A DNA stretch of 57,877 nucleotides from Burkholderiales bacterium Ga0077543. GTDB taxonomy: Bacteria; Pseudomonadota; Gammaproteobacteria; Burkholderiales; Burkholderiaceae_C. Location of the stretch: the NCBI GenBank assembly GCA_001464055.1, contig LNET01000045.1, forward strand, positions 1 to 57,877, written 5' to 3'. The notes under the pieces are model-generated. The model searched no databases and was not told where the DNA came from. It worked only from the letters and a program-made list of their open reading frames with translations. Of this stretch, positions 31,623 through 40,827 are shown one piece after another; position 1 is the first letter of the stretch, and every line of letters begins with the position of its first letter. Made by a program: the position numbers and the translations under genes.

Positions 31623-34322
31623 ATGTCCAAGCCCGCCCTGCGCCTGCTCGGCCCCCCCTGGTTGCAGTTGGGGAGTGGCACCGCCGTGTCGCTGAGCCAG
31701 CGCCGCCTTCATCAGCTGCTGGCGGTGCTGGGCTGGCATGGCAGCCGGGGCTGCAGTCGCGATGACGGATGGGTGGCGCGGGACGAGGTTGCGGAACTGC
31801 TGTGGCCCGAAAGCCGCCAGGCCCAGGCCCGCACCAATCTGCGCAAGTTGTTGCTGGAGCTGCGTCATTCCGAAATGGCCGCCCCTGAGGAAGACGCCGG
31901 ACGGCTGCGCTGGCGACCAGGCACCGACATCGATGAATTCGCTGCTGCCTGCGCTGCCGGCGAGTGGCAGACGGCCGCCGAGACGGGCAGCGGTGTGCTG
32001 CTGGAAGGACTGGACGGCCTTGGCGCCAGCGCCGAGTGGTTGGCCTGGCTGCACACGCAGCGCGACCAGCACCATCAGCATTGGCGGGCGGCCGTCGCCC
32101 AAGCCTTGCCCGGGGCTACGCCGGCCCAGGCCATCGGGCTGGCCGAACAGCTGTTGCTGGCAGACCCGCAGGACCCCGCCGGGTTGGCGCAGCAGCATCC
32201 CCACCAACCGGCCAGGCTGCCATCAGCCGCCCTGGCACCGCTGGCCGCGCTGGTGGGCCGGGAAGACGAACTGCAGCAGTTGCTGGGCCTGCTGCAGCGC
32301 AGCCGCCTGGTGACCGTGCTGGGCCCGGGCGGGGTGGGCAAATCGCGCCTGGCGCGCCATGCGGCCGATGCCCTTGCCGCACGCTTCACCCATGGTGCCG
32401 CCGTGGTGCTGCTCGACGACCTGAGCACCCCCGACGCCCTGCCGGCGCGTGTGGCCGACACCCTGGGTCTGGTGTTGCCGCCCCATGCCGACACCGTGCT
32501 GGCCCTGTCTCGGCTGCTGGCCGCCCGCTCGATGCTGCTGGTGCTGGACGGGTTCGAAGCCGTCATCGATGCCGCCGCGGGGGTGCCCCGTCTGCTGGCC
32601 TCGGTACCGGGTCTGCAATTGCTGCTGACATCGCGCGAACGGCTTGACGTGGATGGCGAGTGCCTGCTGCCGCTGGCCAGCCTGGCCGTGCCGGCGCCCA
32701 CGGCCAGCGCCGAACAGGCCTTGCAGAGCCCGGCTGTGCGACTGTTCGTCGCGCGCGCCAGTGACTTGCAGCCGCAATTCGATGTCGCCCGCTGCTGGCC
32801 TGCCGTGGCCGACATCTGCCGACGTGTCGGCGGCCTGCCTTTGGCCATCGAGTGGGCAGCAGCCTGGATGCGGGTGCTGTCGGCCGAGGAACTGGCCCGG
32901 GACATCGCGCAGGACATGGCGCAGGACACTGCGCAGGACATGGCGAACGACCTGGCGGTGAATGGCGACGCCGGCCCCCTGGCCGTGTTCGAGTCTTCCT
33001 GGCGCATGCTGACGCCCAGCGAACGCGAGGCCTATGCCGCGCTGGCCGTGTTTCGGGGCGGCTTCACGCGCGAAGCCGCCAGGCAGGCGGCGGGCGTCGG
33101 GCTGGCCCATCTGGCCGCCCTGGTGGACAAGTCGATGCTGCGCGGCCAGTCCCAGGGGCGGCTGGACATGCATCCGCTCGTGCACGCGCATGCGCGGGGC
33201 AAGCTGGTCCGCCTGCACACGGCCAAAGCCCTGGCGGCGCAACACGCCCGCTGGTACCTGGGCCTGCTGCAGCGCAGCCGCCCACTGCCGCCGGCAGAAA
33301 ACGAGAACGTGCTGGCTGCCTGGCACCATGCGGTGGCGCAGGCCGACGCCGACGCGGTGGCGTCGGCCCTGGGCTGCATCCACTGGTCGGCCCTGGTGGG
33401 CGGGCGCCGGGCCGAGGCGGTGGGCCTGCTGGAAGCCGCGTCACGTCGATTTGGTGGCGACAGCCCGATGGGCGCCTTGCTGCAGGCGCATCAGGCGTGG
33501 ATCCTGCTGTGGCTGGACGCCGATCCGCGGGCCTGTGAACTGGCAAGTCGCGCGGCGCGGGTGCTGCGTGCCAGTGGCCACGCCAACGGGCTTGCGATGT
33601 GCCTGCGAACACTGGGACACGCCGCGCGACGGGCTTGCCAGCCGCAACAGGCAATTGCGCACTTCGAACAGGCGCTTCAGGCACTGGAATCGGCGGACGC
33701 CATAGGCCTGCGCGCTGCCTTGCTCGACGCGCTGGGCATGGCGCTGCTGCAGGCGGATGAGGTCGGTGCAGCCCGCGAACGCTTCGAACAGGCCTTGGCG
33801 ATCAACACCCGCCTGAACGACAGCGTGCAGCGCATGTACAACCACTTCAACCTGGCCCAGGCCCACCTCGCGGCAGCGCAGCCCGACACGGCCTTGCCGA
33901 TGGCGCGAGCGGCGCTGTCGATCGGCAACGACAGCGGTTTTCCGCTGTTTCAGCCTTATCTGCACGTGCAGTTGGCGCGGGTGCTGCTGGCGCTGGGCCG
34001 CTGGCACGAGGCGCTGCCGCACGCCGACCAGGCACTGGCTTGCGGCCACGAAACCGGCGACGCCTCGGCGCTGGCCTGGGCGCTGGAGCTTCGGGTGCAG
34101 CTGGCGCTGCTGCAGGGCGACCCGGCCGCTGCCGCCGGCGCCCTGATCGAGGCTCTGCACTGGGCACGACAAACCTGCAATCTCGCCTTGGGGCCGATGC
34201 TGCTGCCTGCGGCGCAGCAGGTGTTCCCCGAGCGTGCGGCGGCCGGCCAATGGTCAGACCGGCCTGCACCACAACAGCTGGCCTTGATGGTGGCTGCGCT
34301 GCTGCCCGCGCTGGAAGCGTAG
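31623..34322 (+). CDS. NB-ARC/TPR transcriptional regulator with BTAD-like N-terminus
   Basis: An 899-residue protein of the AfsR/SARP-like type. The N-terminal ~210 residues (LRLLGPPWLQL; LLWPESRQAQARTNLRKLLL) look like the OmpR-type plus BTAD region. A STAND/NB-ARC ATPase follows with Walker A (GPGGVGKSRLA, ~234), Walker B (LLVLDGFE) and GLPLAIEW. The C-terminal third contains TPR-like helices. Such proteins act as ATP-dependent signal-sensing activators. An unusual run of AQDM-like repeats, from a 12-bp tandem DNA repeat, lies at ~425-445. The next genes (hypothetical, cohesin, dockerin) are candidate targets. The ATG at 31623 gives the expected N-terminus; no strong ribosome binding site is seen. 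Confidence 0.75.
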   Translation: MSKPALRLLGPPWLQLGSGTAVSLSQRRLHQLLAVLGWHGSRGCSRDDGWVARDEVAELLWPESRQAQARTNLRKLLLELRHSEMAAPEEDAGRLRWRPGTDIDEFAAACAAGEWQTAAETGSGVLLEGLDGLGASAEWLAWLHTQRDQHHQHWRAAVAQALPGATPAQAIGLAEQLLLADPQDPAGLAQQHPHQPARLPSAALAPLAALVGREDELQQLLGLLQRSRLVTVLGPGGVGKSRLARHAADALAARFTHGAAVVLLDDLSTPDALPARVADTLGLVLPPHADTVLALSRLLAARSMLLVLDGFEAVIDAAAGVPRLLASVPGLQLLLTSRERLDVDGECLLPLASLAVPAPTASAEQALQSPAVRLFVARASDLQPQFDVARCWPAVADICRRVGGLPLAIEWAAAWMRVLSAEELARDIAQDMAQDTAQDMANDLAVNGDAGPLAVFESSWRMLTPSEREAYAALAVFRGGFTREAARQAAGVGLAHLAALVDKSMLRGQSQGRLDMHPLVHAHARGKLVRLHTAKALAAQHARWYLGLLQRSRPLPPAENENVLAAWHHAVAQADADAVASALGCIHWSALVGGRRAEAVGLLEAASRRFGGDSPMGALLQAHQAWILLWLDADPRACELASRAARVLRASGHANGLAMCLRTLGHAARRACQPQQAIAHFEQALQALESADAIGLRAALLDALGMALLQADEVGAARERFEQALAINTRLNDSVQRMYNHFNLAQAHLAAAQPDTALPMARAALSIGNDSGFPLFQPYLHVQLARVLLALGRWHEALPHADQALACGHETGDASALAWALELRVQLALLQGDPAAAAGALIEALHWARQTCNLALGPMLLPAAQQVFPERAAAGQWSDRPAPQQLALMVAALLPALEA
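32898..32957 (+). repeat. 12-bp tandem repeat inside the NB-ARC regulator
   Basis: Five units of the pattern CAGGACATGGCG (units 2 and 4 identical, the others with 2-4 changes), encoding a repeated A-Q-D-M/T tract. Copy changes would keep the frame but lengthen a helix in the regulator. Confidence 0.75.
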
Positions 34323-34444
34323 AGCCGCCGCCGATCAGGCGCAACGCCTGCGGAACGCTCGCGGAACGGCTGCAGAACGCGCACTTGCCTAGCCTTCAGG
34401 CACGGCTTGGCGCAGTTCTGCGCCCCGCACACCAGGAGGCCCAG

Positions 34445-34834
34445 ATGGCGAGCACGACAACGGCCGACTACCAGGTTCTGTCTGGCGTGTCGACCGCTCT
34501 GGACGCCTCCACCCCCCACAGGGAAGTCGAGTTCGACTTCACCGTCTCCGGCCTCGGCATGGTCATCTCGAACGACTTTCGAAGGCCGGTGCTGTCCTTC
34601 CTGGTGCGCGTGCACAAGCAGGCTTCACTGAAGATCTTCGTCAACTCGCAGTCGGTGCTGGACTGGAATCTTGGCGTCGATACCAAGCTCAAGGGCGTGT
34701 GGCACCCCTGGGCCGCAGGCGGTGTGCTGGTGCAGTTTCCCGGCACGGTGAAGGTCCGCTTTCTGGTGTCGCCCAGCGGCAAGGTCGACATCTCGAATGT
34801 CGTCATGTGGTACCAGGTCCACAAGGACGGCTGA
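34445..34834 (+). CDS. Hypothetical beta-rich protein
   Basis: A 129-residue protein that was not recognised. AGGAGG at 34434-34439 precedes the ATG at good spacing, so expression is credible. The sequence alternates short hydrophobic strands (EVEFDFTVSGLGMVI, VLSFLVRVHKQASLKIFVN, GGVLVQFPGTVKVRFLV), suggesting a beta-sandwich. There is no signal peptide, membrane helix or cysteine. It lies between the NB-ARC regulator and the cohesin gene, so it may belong to the same surface system. No function is assigned. Confidence 0.7.
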   Translation: MASTTTADYQVLSGVSTALDASTPHREVEFDFTVSGLGMVISNDFRRPVLSFLVRVHKQASLKIFVNSQSVLDWNLGVDTKLKGVWHPWAAGGVLVQFPGTVKVRFLVSPSGKVDISNVVMWYQVHKDG

Positions 34835-35008
34835 GCCATGCAGGGCCGCATTCACCCCACCCGCCGACCCCCTGGCTCCGTTCAGCAGCTTGTCGATTTC
34901 ACAAGTTTTCATCGCGGCTGAAGGCCGGCGCCCGCCTCGCTGGGAACACTGGCGAGACACCAACAACAGGCAACCCCGTCCCCCTACTGCAACAAGGAGA
35001 GAGTCACT

Positions 35009-35569
35009 ATGAAAAGCATCCCTTCCCTGGCCACCGCCCTGGCCCTGGCCGGTCTGAGCAGCGTGGCTTCGGCCAACGGTTCGCTGATCTTCAGTCCTGT
35101 CGCCAGCGAGGCCCTCGTGGGCGATCTCGTCGTCGTCGAAGTCCGTGGCCAGGGTTTCACCGACAACGTGATCGGTGGCGGTTTCGACCTGAACTTTGAT
35201 CCGGCAGTTGTCAGCCTGAGCAGCGTGCAGGTCGACAGCACCACATGGTCGTTCAACACGAACCCCGGCACCATTGACAACACGGACGGCACGCTCACGG
35301 CGGTCTGGTTCAACGCCTTCAACCCCCTGCCGACCGGCAACTTCCCGATCGCCACCCTGCGCTTCACCGCGCTGGCGCCCGGGGTGTCCCCGCTGAACCT
35401 GCTGGCCAACGCCGGTTTTCCCTTCGTCAGCGAACAGGTCGAGATCATCGCCGTCAACTTCGGCAACCTCGGCAGCATCAGCGTCGTTCCGGAACCGTCG
35501 ACCTGGGCCAGCCTCGCGCTGGGCCTGGCCATGCTGCCCTGGCTGCGCCGGCGCATGGCGCCGCGCTGA
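35009..35569 (+). CDS. Cohesin-domain PEP-CTERM surface protein
   Basis: A 186-residue exported protein with a signal peptide (MKSIPSLATALALAGLSSVA). A cohesin-like domain covers residues ~24-150 (FSPVASEALVGDLVVVEV, GGFDLNFDPAVVSLSSVQV, ATLRFTALAPGVSPL). The C-terminal sorting signal VPEPSTWASLALGL has a basic RRRMAPR tail. Cohesins bind dockerins with high affinity. The next gene, 39 nt downstream, encodes a dockerin-bearing protein. An AAGGAG motif precedes the ATG. The role proposed here, a minimal cell-surface receptor for that dockerin protein, is inferred from adjacency. Confidence 0.82.
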   Translation: MKSIPSLATALALAGLSSVASANGSLIFSPVASEALVGDLVVVEVRGQGFTDNVIGGGFDLNFDPAVVSLSSVQVDSTTWSFNTNPGTIDNTDGTLTAVWFNAFNPLPTGNFPIATLRFTALAPGVSPLNLLANAGFPFVSEQVEIIAVNFGNLGSISVVPEPSTWASLALGLAMLPWLRRRMAPR

Positions 35570-35608
35570 GCGCCACCCCCCGATTGAATCGACTTCAGGA
35601 GTTTCACC

Positions 35609-37570
35609 ATGAACCGACTGTCCCCCCTGGCCGCCGCGCTGAGCCTGTGCTTTTGCGCCGCCGCCGCCGCCCAGACCACCCCGTCCTTGCCCGACCGTGA
35701 CCAAGACGGCATCCCCGACCTGATCGACAACTGCAGCAACCTGGCCAACCCCGACCAGCGCGACAGCAACCGCAATGGCATCGGCGACCGTTGCGACGCC
35801 GACGTCAATGGCGACGGCCAGGTCAATGCCATCGACCTGGCGACACTGCGCGCCCAGTTCGGCCAGGCCGGCGGCAGCGCCGACCTGAACGGCGACGGCA
35901 GCGTCAACGCCCTGGACCTGGCGCTGCTGCGCTCGCGCTTTGGCCAGCCGCCAGGGCCCGCGGGCGAGGTCGCGCGGCTGCTGAGCGAAATCGACCCGAA
36001 CCCGCCGCCCGACGGCCCGAACACCGAACCCCGGCGCGAGCCGCCCGACCCTTCGGCCCCGTCCGTGCTGCTGCCGCAGGTGCTGGATGCACTGGACCAG
36101 GCGCTGGCGGCGGCCACGCCGGGTGGCGGCGTGGCGAGCGCGCTGTTGCGCGCCCGGCCCGAGATCGACGGCGTGCTGGTCAGCCTGAGCCGGGGCAGCG
36201 CCGACGGCAGCCTGGCCTATCTGGCCGAAGCGATGGCCGGGCTGCGGCGCGGTCACGCGGCCATTGCCGATGGCCTGGCACTGGCGCCCCAGGAGCCGCA
36301 GCCCAGCATCAGCATCCTCTTGGGCCTTTTGCTCCCGGCCGTGCAGAAGGTGCGCGAGGCCGCGCAGATCAGCAGCGCCAGGATGCTGCAGAGCATGGCC
36401 GACGGTGGCGTAGGCTCGTCGCCACTGCAAGTGGCCCAGCAGCGGCACCAGCAGGGCCTGGCAGAGCTGAACGCCGGCCAGTTTGCGCAGGCGATGGCTT
36501 CGTTCCAGTCGGTCGTAGTCGTCGGCGTGCCGCTGCTGGTCTTCGACATCGACCGCTTCGAATCCCGCCTGCGCAGCGTCTTCGACCCCCAGAGCGTGGG
36601 CTGGGCCTATGCCATTGCCCGCAACGGCCTGCTGCAGCGCAGCGGGTCATGGGGTCTGGCGCGCACGGCAGCCAATCTCCCAGTCACGCTGCAGTCCGAG
36701 AACAAGCGCATGCACGTGGCCAGCATCAGCAAGACGCTGACGGCCATCGTCACGCTGCGGCTGCTGGCCGACCGCGGGCTCACCGCCGACGCGACCATCG
36801 GGCCCTGGCTGCCCAACGACTGGGTGCGTGGCGCCGGTGTGAACAACCTGCGTTTTCGCGACCTGATGACGCACCGCAGCGGCTTCGCGCAAAACAATGC
36901 GCCAGGCAGCATCTACGAGAACCTTCGCATCGTCGTTGCCCTGCCTGTGGGTGCGAACGGTTTCGACTATGACAACGCCAACTTCGGTCTGCTGCGGGTG
37001 CTGGTGTCGAAGCTGGCAGGAGTGGATCCCAGCCTGTTCGGGGGCCTCAATCCTGGCGGCCTCAGCGCTGCGATGTTCATGCATCGCGCCAGGCAGATCT
37101 ACGATGCCGTCGGTGTGCCGTTCTTCTGCAGCAGCGAAGCCGGGGCCACCACCCGTCAGTACCTGTGGCCAGACACCGGCGGCTCGGGCTACCTGGAGCC
37201 CGACCGCACCCTGCAATGCGGCGGTTATGGCGTGAACATCAGTGCCATGAACCTGACGCGGGTGCTGAGTTTCTGGCGCTATACCGACGACCTGGTCCCC
37301 GTGGCCGTGCGCAACGCCATGCGCAACTTCCATCTGGGTCTGATGGACCCGGCCGACTGGACCTGGGCCGAAGGCAGCTTCGGCACCTACCACGGCCATG
37401 GCGGGGATTGGAACCCCGCCAACGGCGGGCTCGACACCTGCATGTTCTCGTTCCCGAACCTGGTCGAGGCAGCGCTCGTGGTCAACAGCCGGGCCGCGAG
37501 CTATGTCCCGGGCGGGCACCAGTGCGGCGTGCTGAAGTGGGCCTACGAAGGGGCCTGGGTCGCGCTCTAG
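35609..37570 (+). CDS. Dockerin-bearing beta-lactamase-family serine hydrolase
   Basis: A 653-residue secreted protein. Signal peptide (1-22), thrombospondin type 3 calcium repeats (29-62, DRDQDGIPDLIDNC), then a type I dockerin with two F-hand loops (DVNGDGQVNAIDLATLR, DLNGDGSVNALDLALLR; 63-113). A Pro-rich linker follows, then a helical region with LLLPAVQKVREAA (~239-252) that recalls DUF1559 pseudopilin-like helices. From ~320 is a class C beta-lactamase/DD-peptidase-like domain with S372-x-x-K375, Y454-D-N456 and H-G-H-G-G at 595-599. The catalytic set is intact, so peptidase, esterase or lactamase activity is possible; substrate unknown. It abuts the convergent RND gene with no spacer. 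Confidence 0.82.
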   Translation: MNRLSPLAAALSLCFCAAAAAQTTPSLPDRDQDGIPDLIDNCSNLANPDQRDSNRNGIGDRCDADVNGDGQVNAIDLATLRAQFGQAGGSADLNGDGSVNALDLALLRSRFGQPPGPAGEVARLLSEIDPNPPPDGPNTEPRREPPDPSAPSVLLPQVLDALDQALAAATPGGGVASALLRARPEIDGVLVSLSRGSADGSLAYLAEAMAGLRRGHAAIADGLALAPQEPQPSISILLGLLLPAVQKVREAAQISSARMLQSMADGGVGSSPLQVAQQRHQQGLAELNAGQFAQAMASFQSVVVVGVPLLVFDIDRFESRLRSVFDPQSVGWAYAIARNGLLQRSGSWGLARTAANLPVTLQSENKRMHVASISKTLTAIVTLRLLADRGLTADATIGPWLPNDWVRGAGVNNLRFRDLMTHRSGFAQNNAPGSIYENLRIVVALPVGANGFDYDNANFGLLRVLVSKLAGVDPSLFGGLNPGGLSAAMFMHRARQIYDAVGVPFFCSSEAGATTRQYLWPDTGGSGYLEPDRTLQCGGYGVNISAMNLTRVLSFWRYTDDLVPVAVRNAMRNFHLGLMDPADWTWAEGSFGTYHGHGGDWNPANGGLDTCMFSFPNLVEAALVVNSRAASYVPGGHQCGVLKWAYEGAWVAL

Positions 37571-40500
37571 TCAGCGTGCCGCCTGCAGGCGCGGTGCCTG
37601 CAGGCGTTCGCCCAGCGCCATGGCCGCGGCCAGCAGTGCCGGCAGGAACACCAGCGTCACCAGGGCCGCGCCCACCAGGCCGGCCAGCACGATGGCGCCC
37701 ACGCCCCGGTACAGCTCGCTGCCTTCGCCCGGCAGCAGCACCAGCGGCAGCAGGCCGAACAGGGTGGTCAGCGTGGTCATCGCAATCGGCCGCAGGCGCG
37801 AAGCCACCGCCTGTTGCACCACCTGCACCACCGGCAGCCCGGGCTGCGCAGCCCGCAGCGCGCGGGCCCGGTCCACCACCAGGATGGGGTTGTTCACCAC
37901 CGTGCCCAGCAGGATCAGGAAACCCAGCATCGAGATCATGTCGAAAGGCTGGACGATGGCCGGCGCGCCCAGCAGCGGCAGCCAGCTGCCCACCAGGTTC
38001 AGCAGGGCCAGCCCGGCAATGCCGGCCACCAGGCCCAGCGGGATGGTGGCCAGCACCAGCAGCGGGTAGCCCCAGTGCGTGAAGATGGCCACCAGCACCA
38101 GGTAGATGATGAGCACGGCGACGAGGAAGTTGCCCAGCAGCGCGTCGCGAGTGGCGTCCAACTGGTCGGCGGCACCGGAAATCGACAGGCTCACCCCGGC
38201 CGGCACGGCGCCCTGGGCCTGCAGCGCCTGCACCACGTCGCGGCGCACGGTTTCCACGCCGGCTTCCAGCGCCACGCTGCGCGGCGGGATGATGTTCACG
38301 GTGACGGTGCGCCGGCCGTCCACGCGCCGCACCTGGCTCACGTCGACACGTTCGTCGATGCTGGCCACGCTGGACAAGGGCAGGGTGGTGCCCTGGGGCG
38401 TGCGGATCGGCGTGCTGCCCAGCGTGGCCAGTCGGGCGCCCGGGCCGCCGGGGCCGTAGGCGAAGACGTCGACCTTGCGGTCGTCCAGGATCAGCTCGTC
38501 CAGGTAGGCGCCGTCGGTCAGCGCGGCCACGGTGAAGCCCAGGGCCGCGGCGTCCAGGCCCAGTTCGGCGGCGCGGTCCCAGTCGGGCCGCACTTCCACC
38601 AGTGGTTGCGCCAGGGTCAGCGAAGAAGGCTGGCTCTGGATGCGCGGGCGTTCGAACACCTCGCGCGCGCGCCGGTCCACGGCCGAAGCCACGGCGTACA
38701 GGGCCTGCAGGTCGGCGCCGGCGATGTCGACGTTGATGCTGCGCGTGCCGCCGTCGTTGCTGCTGATGATGGAGCCGCGCGCAGCGAAGGCGCGCATGCC
38801 GGGGTAGGTTTCGTAATGTGCGGTCAGCGCGTCCATCAGCGGCTCGATGTCGCCGGGGTCCACCGTCTCGGCAATGATGCGCACGCGCTCGGCCTGCACG
38901 CCCAGGTTCAGGTAGGCGATGGGTGGCACAGCGGTGCGGCCTTCGGCGAAGGCGGTGCGTTCTGCGCCCACGTGCGGCAGGAAGGCGGCTTCCACCTGGC
39001 GCGCCAGCTTGTCCATCTCGCTGAGGTTGTAGCCGGGCGGGGCCGACATGCTGGCGAAGGTCTTGGGCTCTTCGCCTTCGGGCAGGTATTCGGCAGGTGG
39101 TGTCAGCGTGAACGCCGTCACCAGCGCCAGCAACAGGCTGCCCGTGATGGCGGCCAGCCGCCGCAAGCGCGTGGCCAGCAACCAGCCCACGCCCAGCATC
39201 ACACTGCGGCCGATTCGGCCCTGGGGGGGTGCCGCGGCCAGCGCCTGGCCCTGATCGTCGTCATCGGTCACCCGGGTACGGAAGTCCAGCCGAGCGGCCA
39301 TGGCCGGCACCACCGTCAGCGCCACCGCCATCGACACCAGGATGGCGGCCGAGATCGCCACCGCGATGTCGGAATACAGCTGCCCGGCTTCCTGTTCGAC
39401 GAAGAGCACGGGCAGGAACACCAGCACCGTGGTCAGGGTGGACGCCAGCACCGCCGGGCCGACCTCGCGCATCCCGGCCACCGCCGCGGCCACGCGGTCC
39501 AGCCCGCGCCGGCGCGCACGTTCGATGTTCTCCAGCACGACGATGCTGTTGTCCACCGTCATGCCGATGGCAAAGGCCACGCCGGCCAATGAGATGACGT
39601 TCAGCGTGCGCCCGGCCAGCAGCAGCCCGATGAAGGCCGCCAGGGTGCACAGCGGAATGCCGACGATGCCGGTGAGCGTGGCCCGGCCAGAACGCAGGAA
39701 GGCCAGCATCGTCGCAGCGGCCAGCACACCGCCCAGCGCCAGGCTGGTCCAGACGTTGCGCATCGAGGCTTCGACATAGCGCACGTCGTCGGAGTTCAGC
39801 ACCAGTTGCAGCCCGGCGGGCTGCAGCAGGTCGGCGTTCAGGCGCTCGACTTCCAGCGTCATGGCCCGCTTGATGTCGATGACGTTGGAACCGCTCTCGC
39901 GCCGCACCTGCAGGGCCAGGACGGGCAGGCCGTCGACCCGGTTGAGCTGCGCCACCGGGTAGTGGTGCGAGACCACGCGCGCCACCTCGCCCAGGCGAAC
40001 GACACTGTCGCCGCGGCGCGCCAGGATCAGCTGCTGCAGCTCTTCGGCGCTGTCGAAGCGGCCCACGGTGCGCAGCAGGTAGCGGCGCTTGCCTTCTTCG
40101 AGTACGCCGCCGGAGACGTCGCGGTTGCGCGCGCGCAGGGCGCTGCGCACGTCGGCCACGGTCAGGCCCACGGCGGCCAGGCGTTCGGGGTCCAGCCACA
40201 GCTGTATCTGCCGTTCCGCGCCACCGCCCACGGTCACTTCCGAGACACCCGGCACCGACTCCATGCGGGGGCGCACGGTGTCTTCCAGGAAGTCGCGCAG
40301 CAGCGTCAAATCGAGCTGGCGCGGGTTGCCCGGCAGCGGCGCCACGCTGTAGAACATGAATGCATTCGCCGAAAACGACGCCGCGACGATGCGCGGCTGG
40401 TTGACGTTCTCGGGGTAGCTGCTCACGCGCGACAGCGCGTTGTTGACGCGGATGAGCGTTTCCGTCAGGTCCACGTCGAAAGGAAACTCCAGCGCGATGC

Positions 40501-40810
40501 TGGCGCTGCCGGTGCCGGCGGTGGCCGTCATGCGGCGCAGCCCGGGCAGGGCGCGCAGCACCTCTTCCTGCGCCAGCAGGATGTCCTTTTCCATGTCCTG
40601 CGGGGTGGCGCCGGCCCAGCTGGTCTGCACGCTGACGGTGCGCACTTCCAGGTCGGGGATCATCTGCACCGGGATGCGCTGCACTGCCAGCACGCCCAGC
40701 ACGGCCAGCAGCAAGGACACCACGGCCACGAGGGTGCCGTGGCGCACGATGGCGGCGTAGGCGCCTGGGCCGGCGCTGGCGAATGGCGCTTCAGTCGAAG
40801 GCGGTGTCAT
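37571..40810 (-). CDS. RND efflux transporter, inner-membrane permease
   Basis: A 1079-residue AcrB/MdtB-type pump. The N-terminal helix (VVSLLLAVLGVLAVQRIPVQ) is followed by the porter domain, TM4 with its acidic relay (AFAIGMTVDNSIVVLENIER) and a second symmetric half. The late helices include FDMISMLGFLILLGTVVNNP. Length is normal and no gap was seen. It exports hydrophobic or amphipathic compounds using the proton gradient. Its adaptor gene is immediately upstream at 40828; no outer-membrane TolC-type gene is adjacent, so an unlinked channel is expected. The substrate cannot be predicted. Confidence 0.92.
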   Translation of the reverse strand: MTPPSTEAPFASAGPGAYAAIVRHGTLVAVVSLLLAVLGVLAVQRIPVQMIPDLEVRTVSVQTSWAGATPQDMEKDILLAQEEVLRALPGLRRMTATAGTGSASIALEFPFDVDLTETLIRVNNALSRVSSYPENVNQPRIVAASFSANAFMFYSVAPLPGNPRQLDLTLLRDFLEDTVRPRMESVPGVSEVTVGGGAERQIQLWLDPERLAAVGLTVADVRSALRARNRDVSGGVLEEGKRRYLLRTVGRFDSAEELQQLILARRGDSVVRLGEVARVVSHHYPVAQLNRVDGLPVLALQVRRESGSNVIDIKRAMTLEVERLNADLLQPAGLQLVLNSDDVRYVEASMRNVWTSLALGGVLAAATMLAFLRSGRATLTGIVGIPLCTLAAFIGLLLAGRTLNVISLAGVAFAIGMTVDNSIVVLENIERARRRGLDRVAAAVAGMREVGPAVLASTLTTVLVFLPVLFVEQEAGQLYSDIAVAISAAILVSMAVALTVVPAMAARLDFRTRVTDDDDQGQALAAAPPQGRIGRSVMLGVGWLLATRLRRLAAITGSLLLALVTAFTLTPPAEYLPEGEEPKTFASMSAPPGYNLSEMDKLARQVEAAFLPHVGAERTAFAEGRTAVPPIAYLNLGVQAERVRIIAETVDPGDIEPLMDALTAHYETYPGMRAFAARGSIISSNDGGTRSINVDIAGADLQALYAVASAVDRRAREVFERPRIQSQPSSLTLAQPLVEVRPDWDRAAELGLDAAALGFTVAALTDGAYLDELILDDRKVDVFAYGPGGPGARLATLGSTPIRTPQGTTLPLSSVASIDERVDVSQVRRVDGRRTVTVNIIPPRSVALEAGVETVRRDVVQALQAQGAVPAGVSLSISGAADQLDATRDALLGNFLVAVLIIYLVLVAIFTHWGYPLLVLATIPLGLVAGIAGLALLNLVGSWLPLLGAPAIVQPFDMISMLGFLILLGTVVNNPILVVDRARALRAAQPGLPVVQVVQQAVASRLRPIAMTTLTTLFGLLPLVLLPGEGSELYRGVGAIVLAGLVGAALVTLVFLPALLAAAMALGERLQAPRLQAAR

Positions 40811-40827
40811 GCTGGCGGCCGGGGGTT

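Noticed and set aside
34625..36448. A 607-codon minus-strand frame opposite the cohesin and dockerin genes
   Set aside because: Composition is typical antisense; the plus-strand genes carry signal peptides, ribosome binding sites and recognisable domains.
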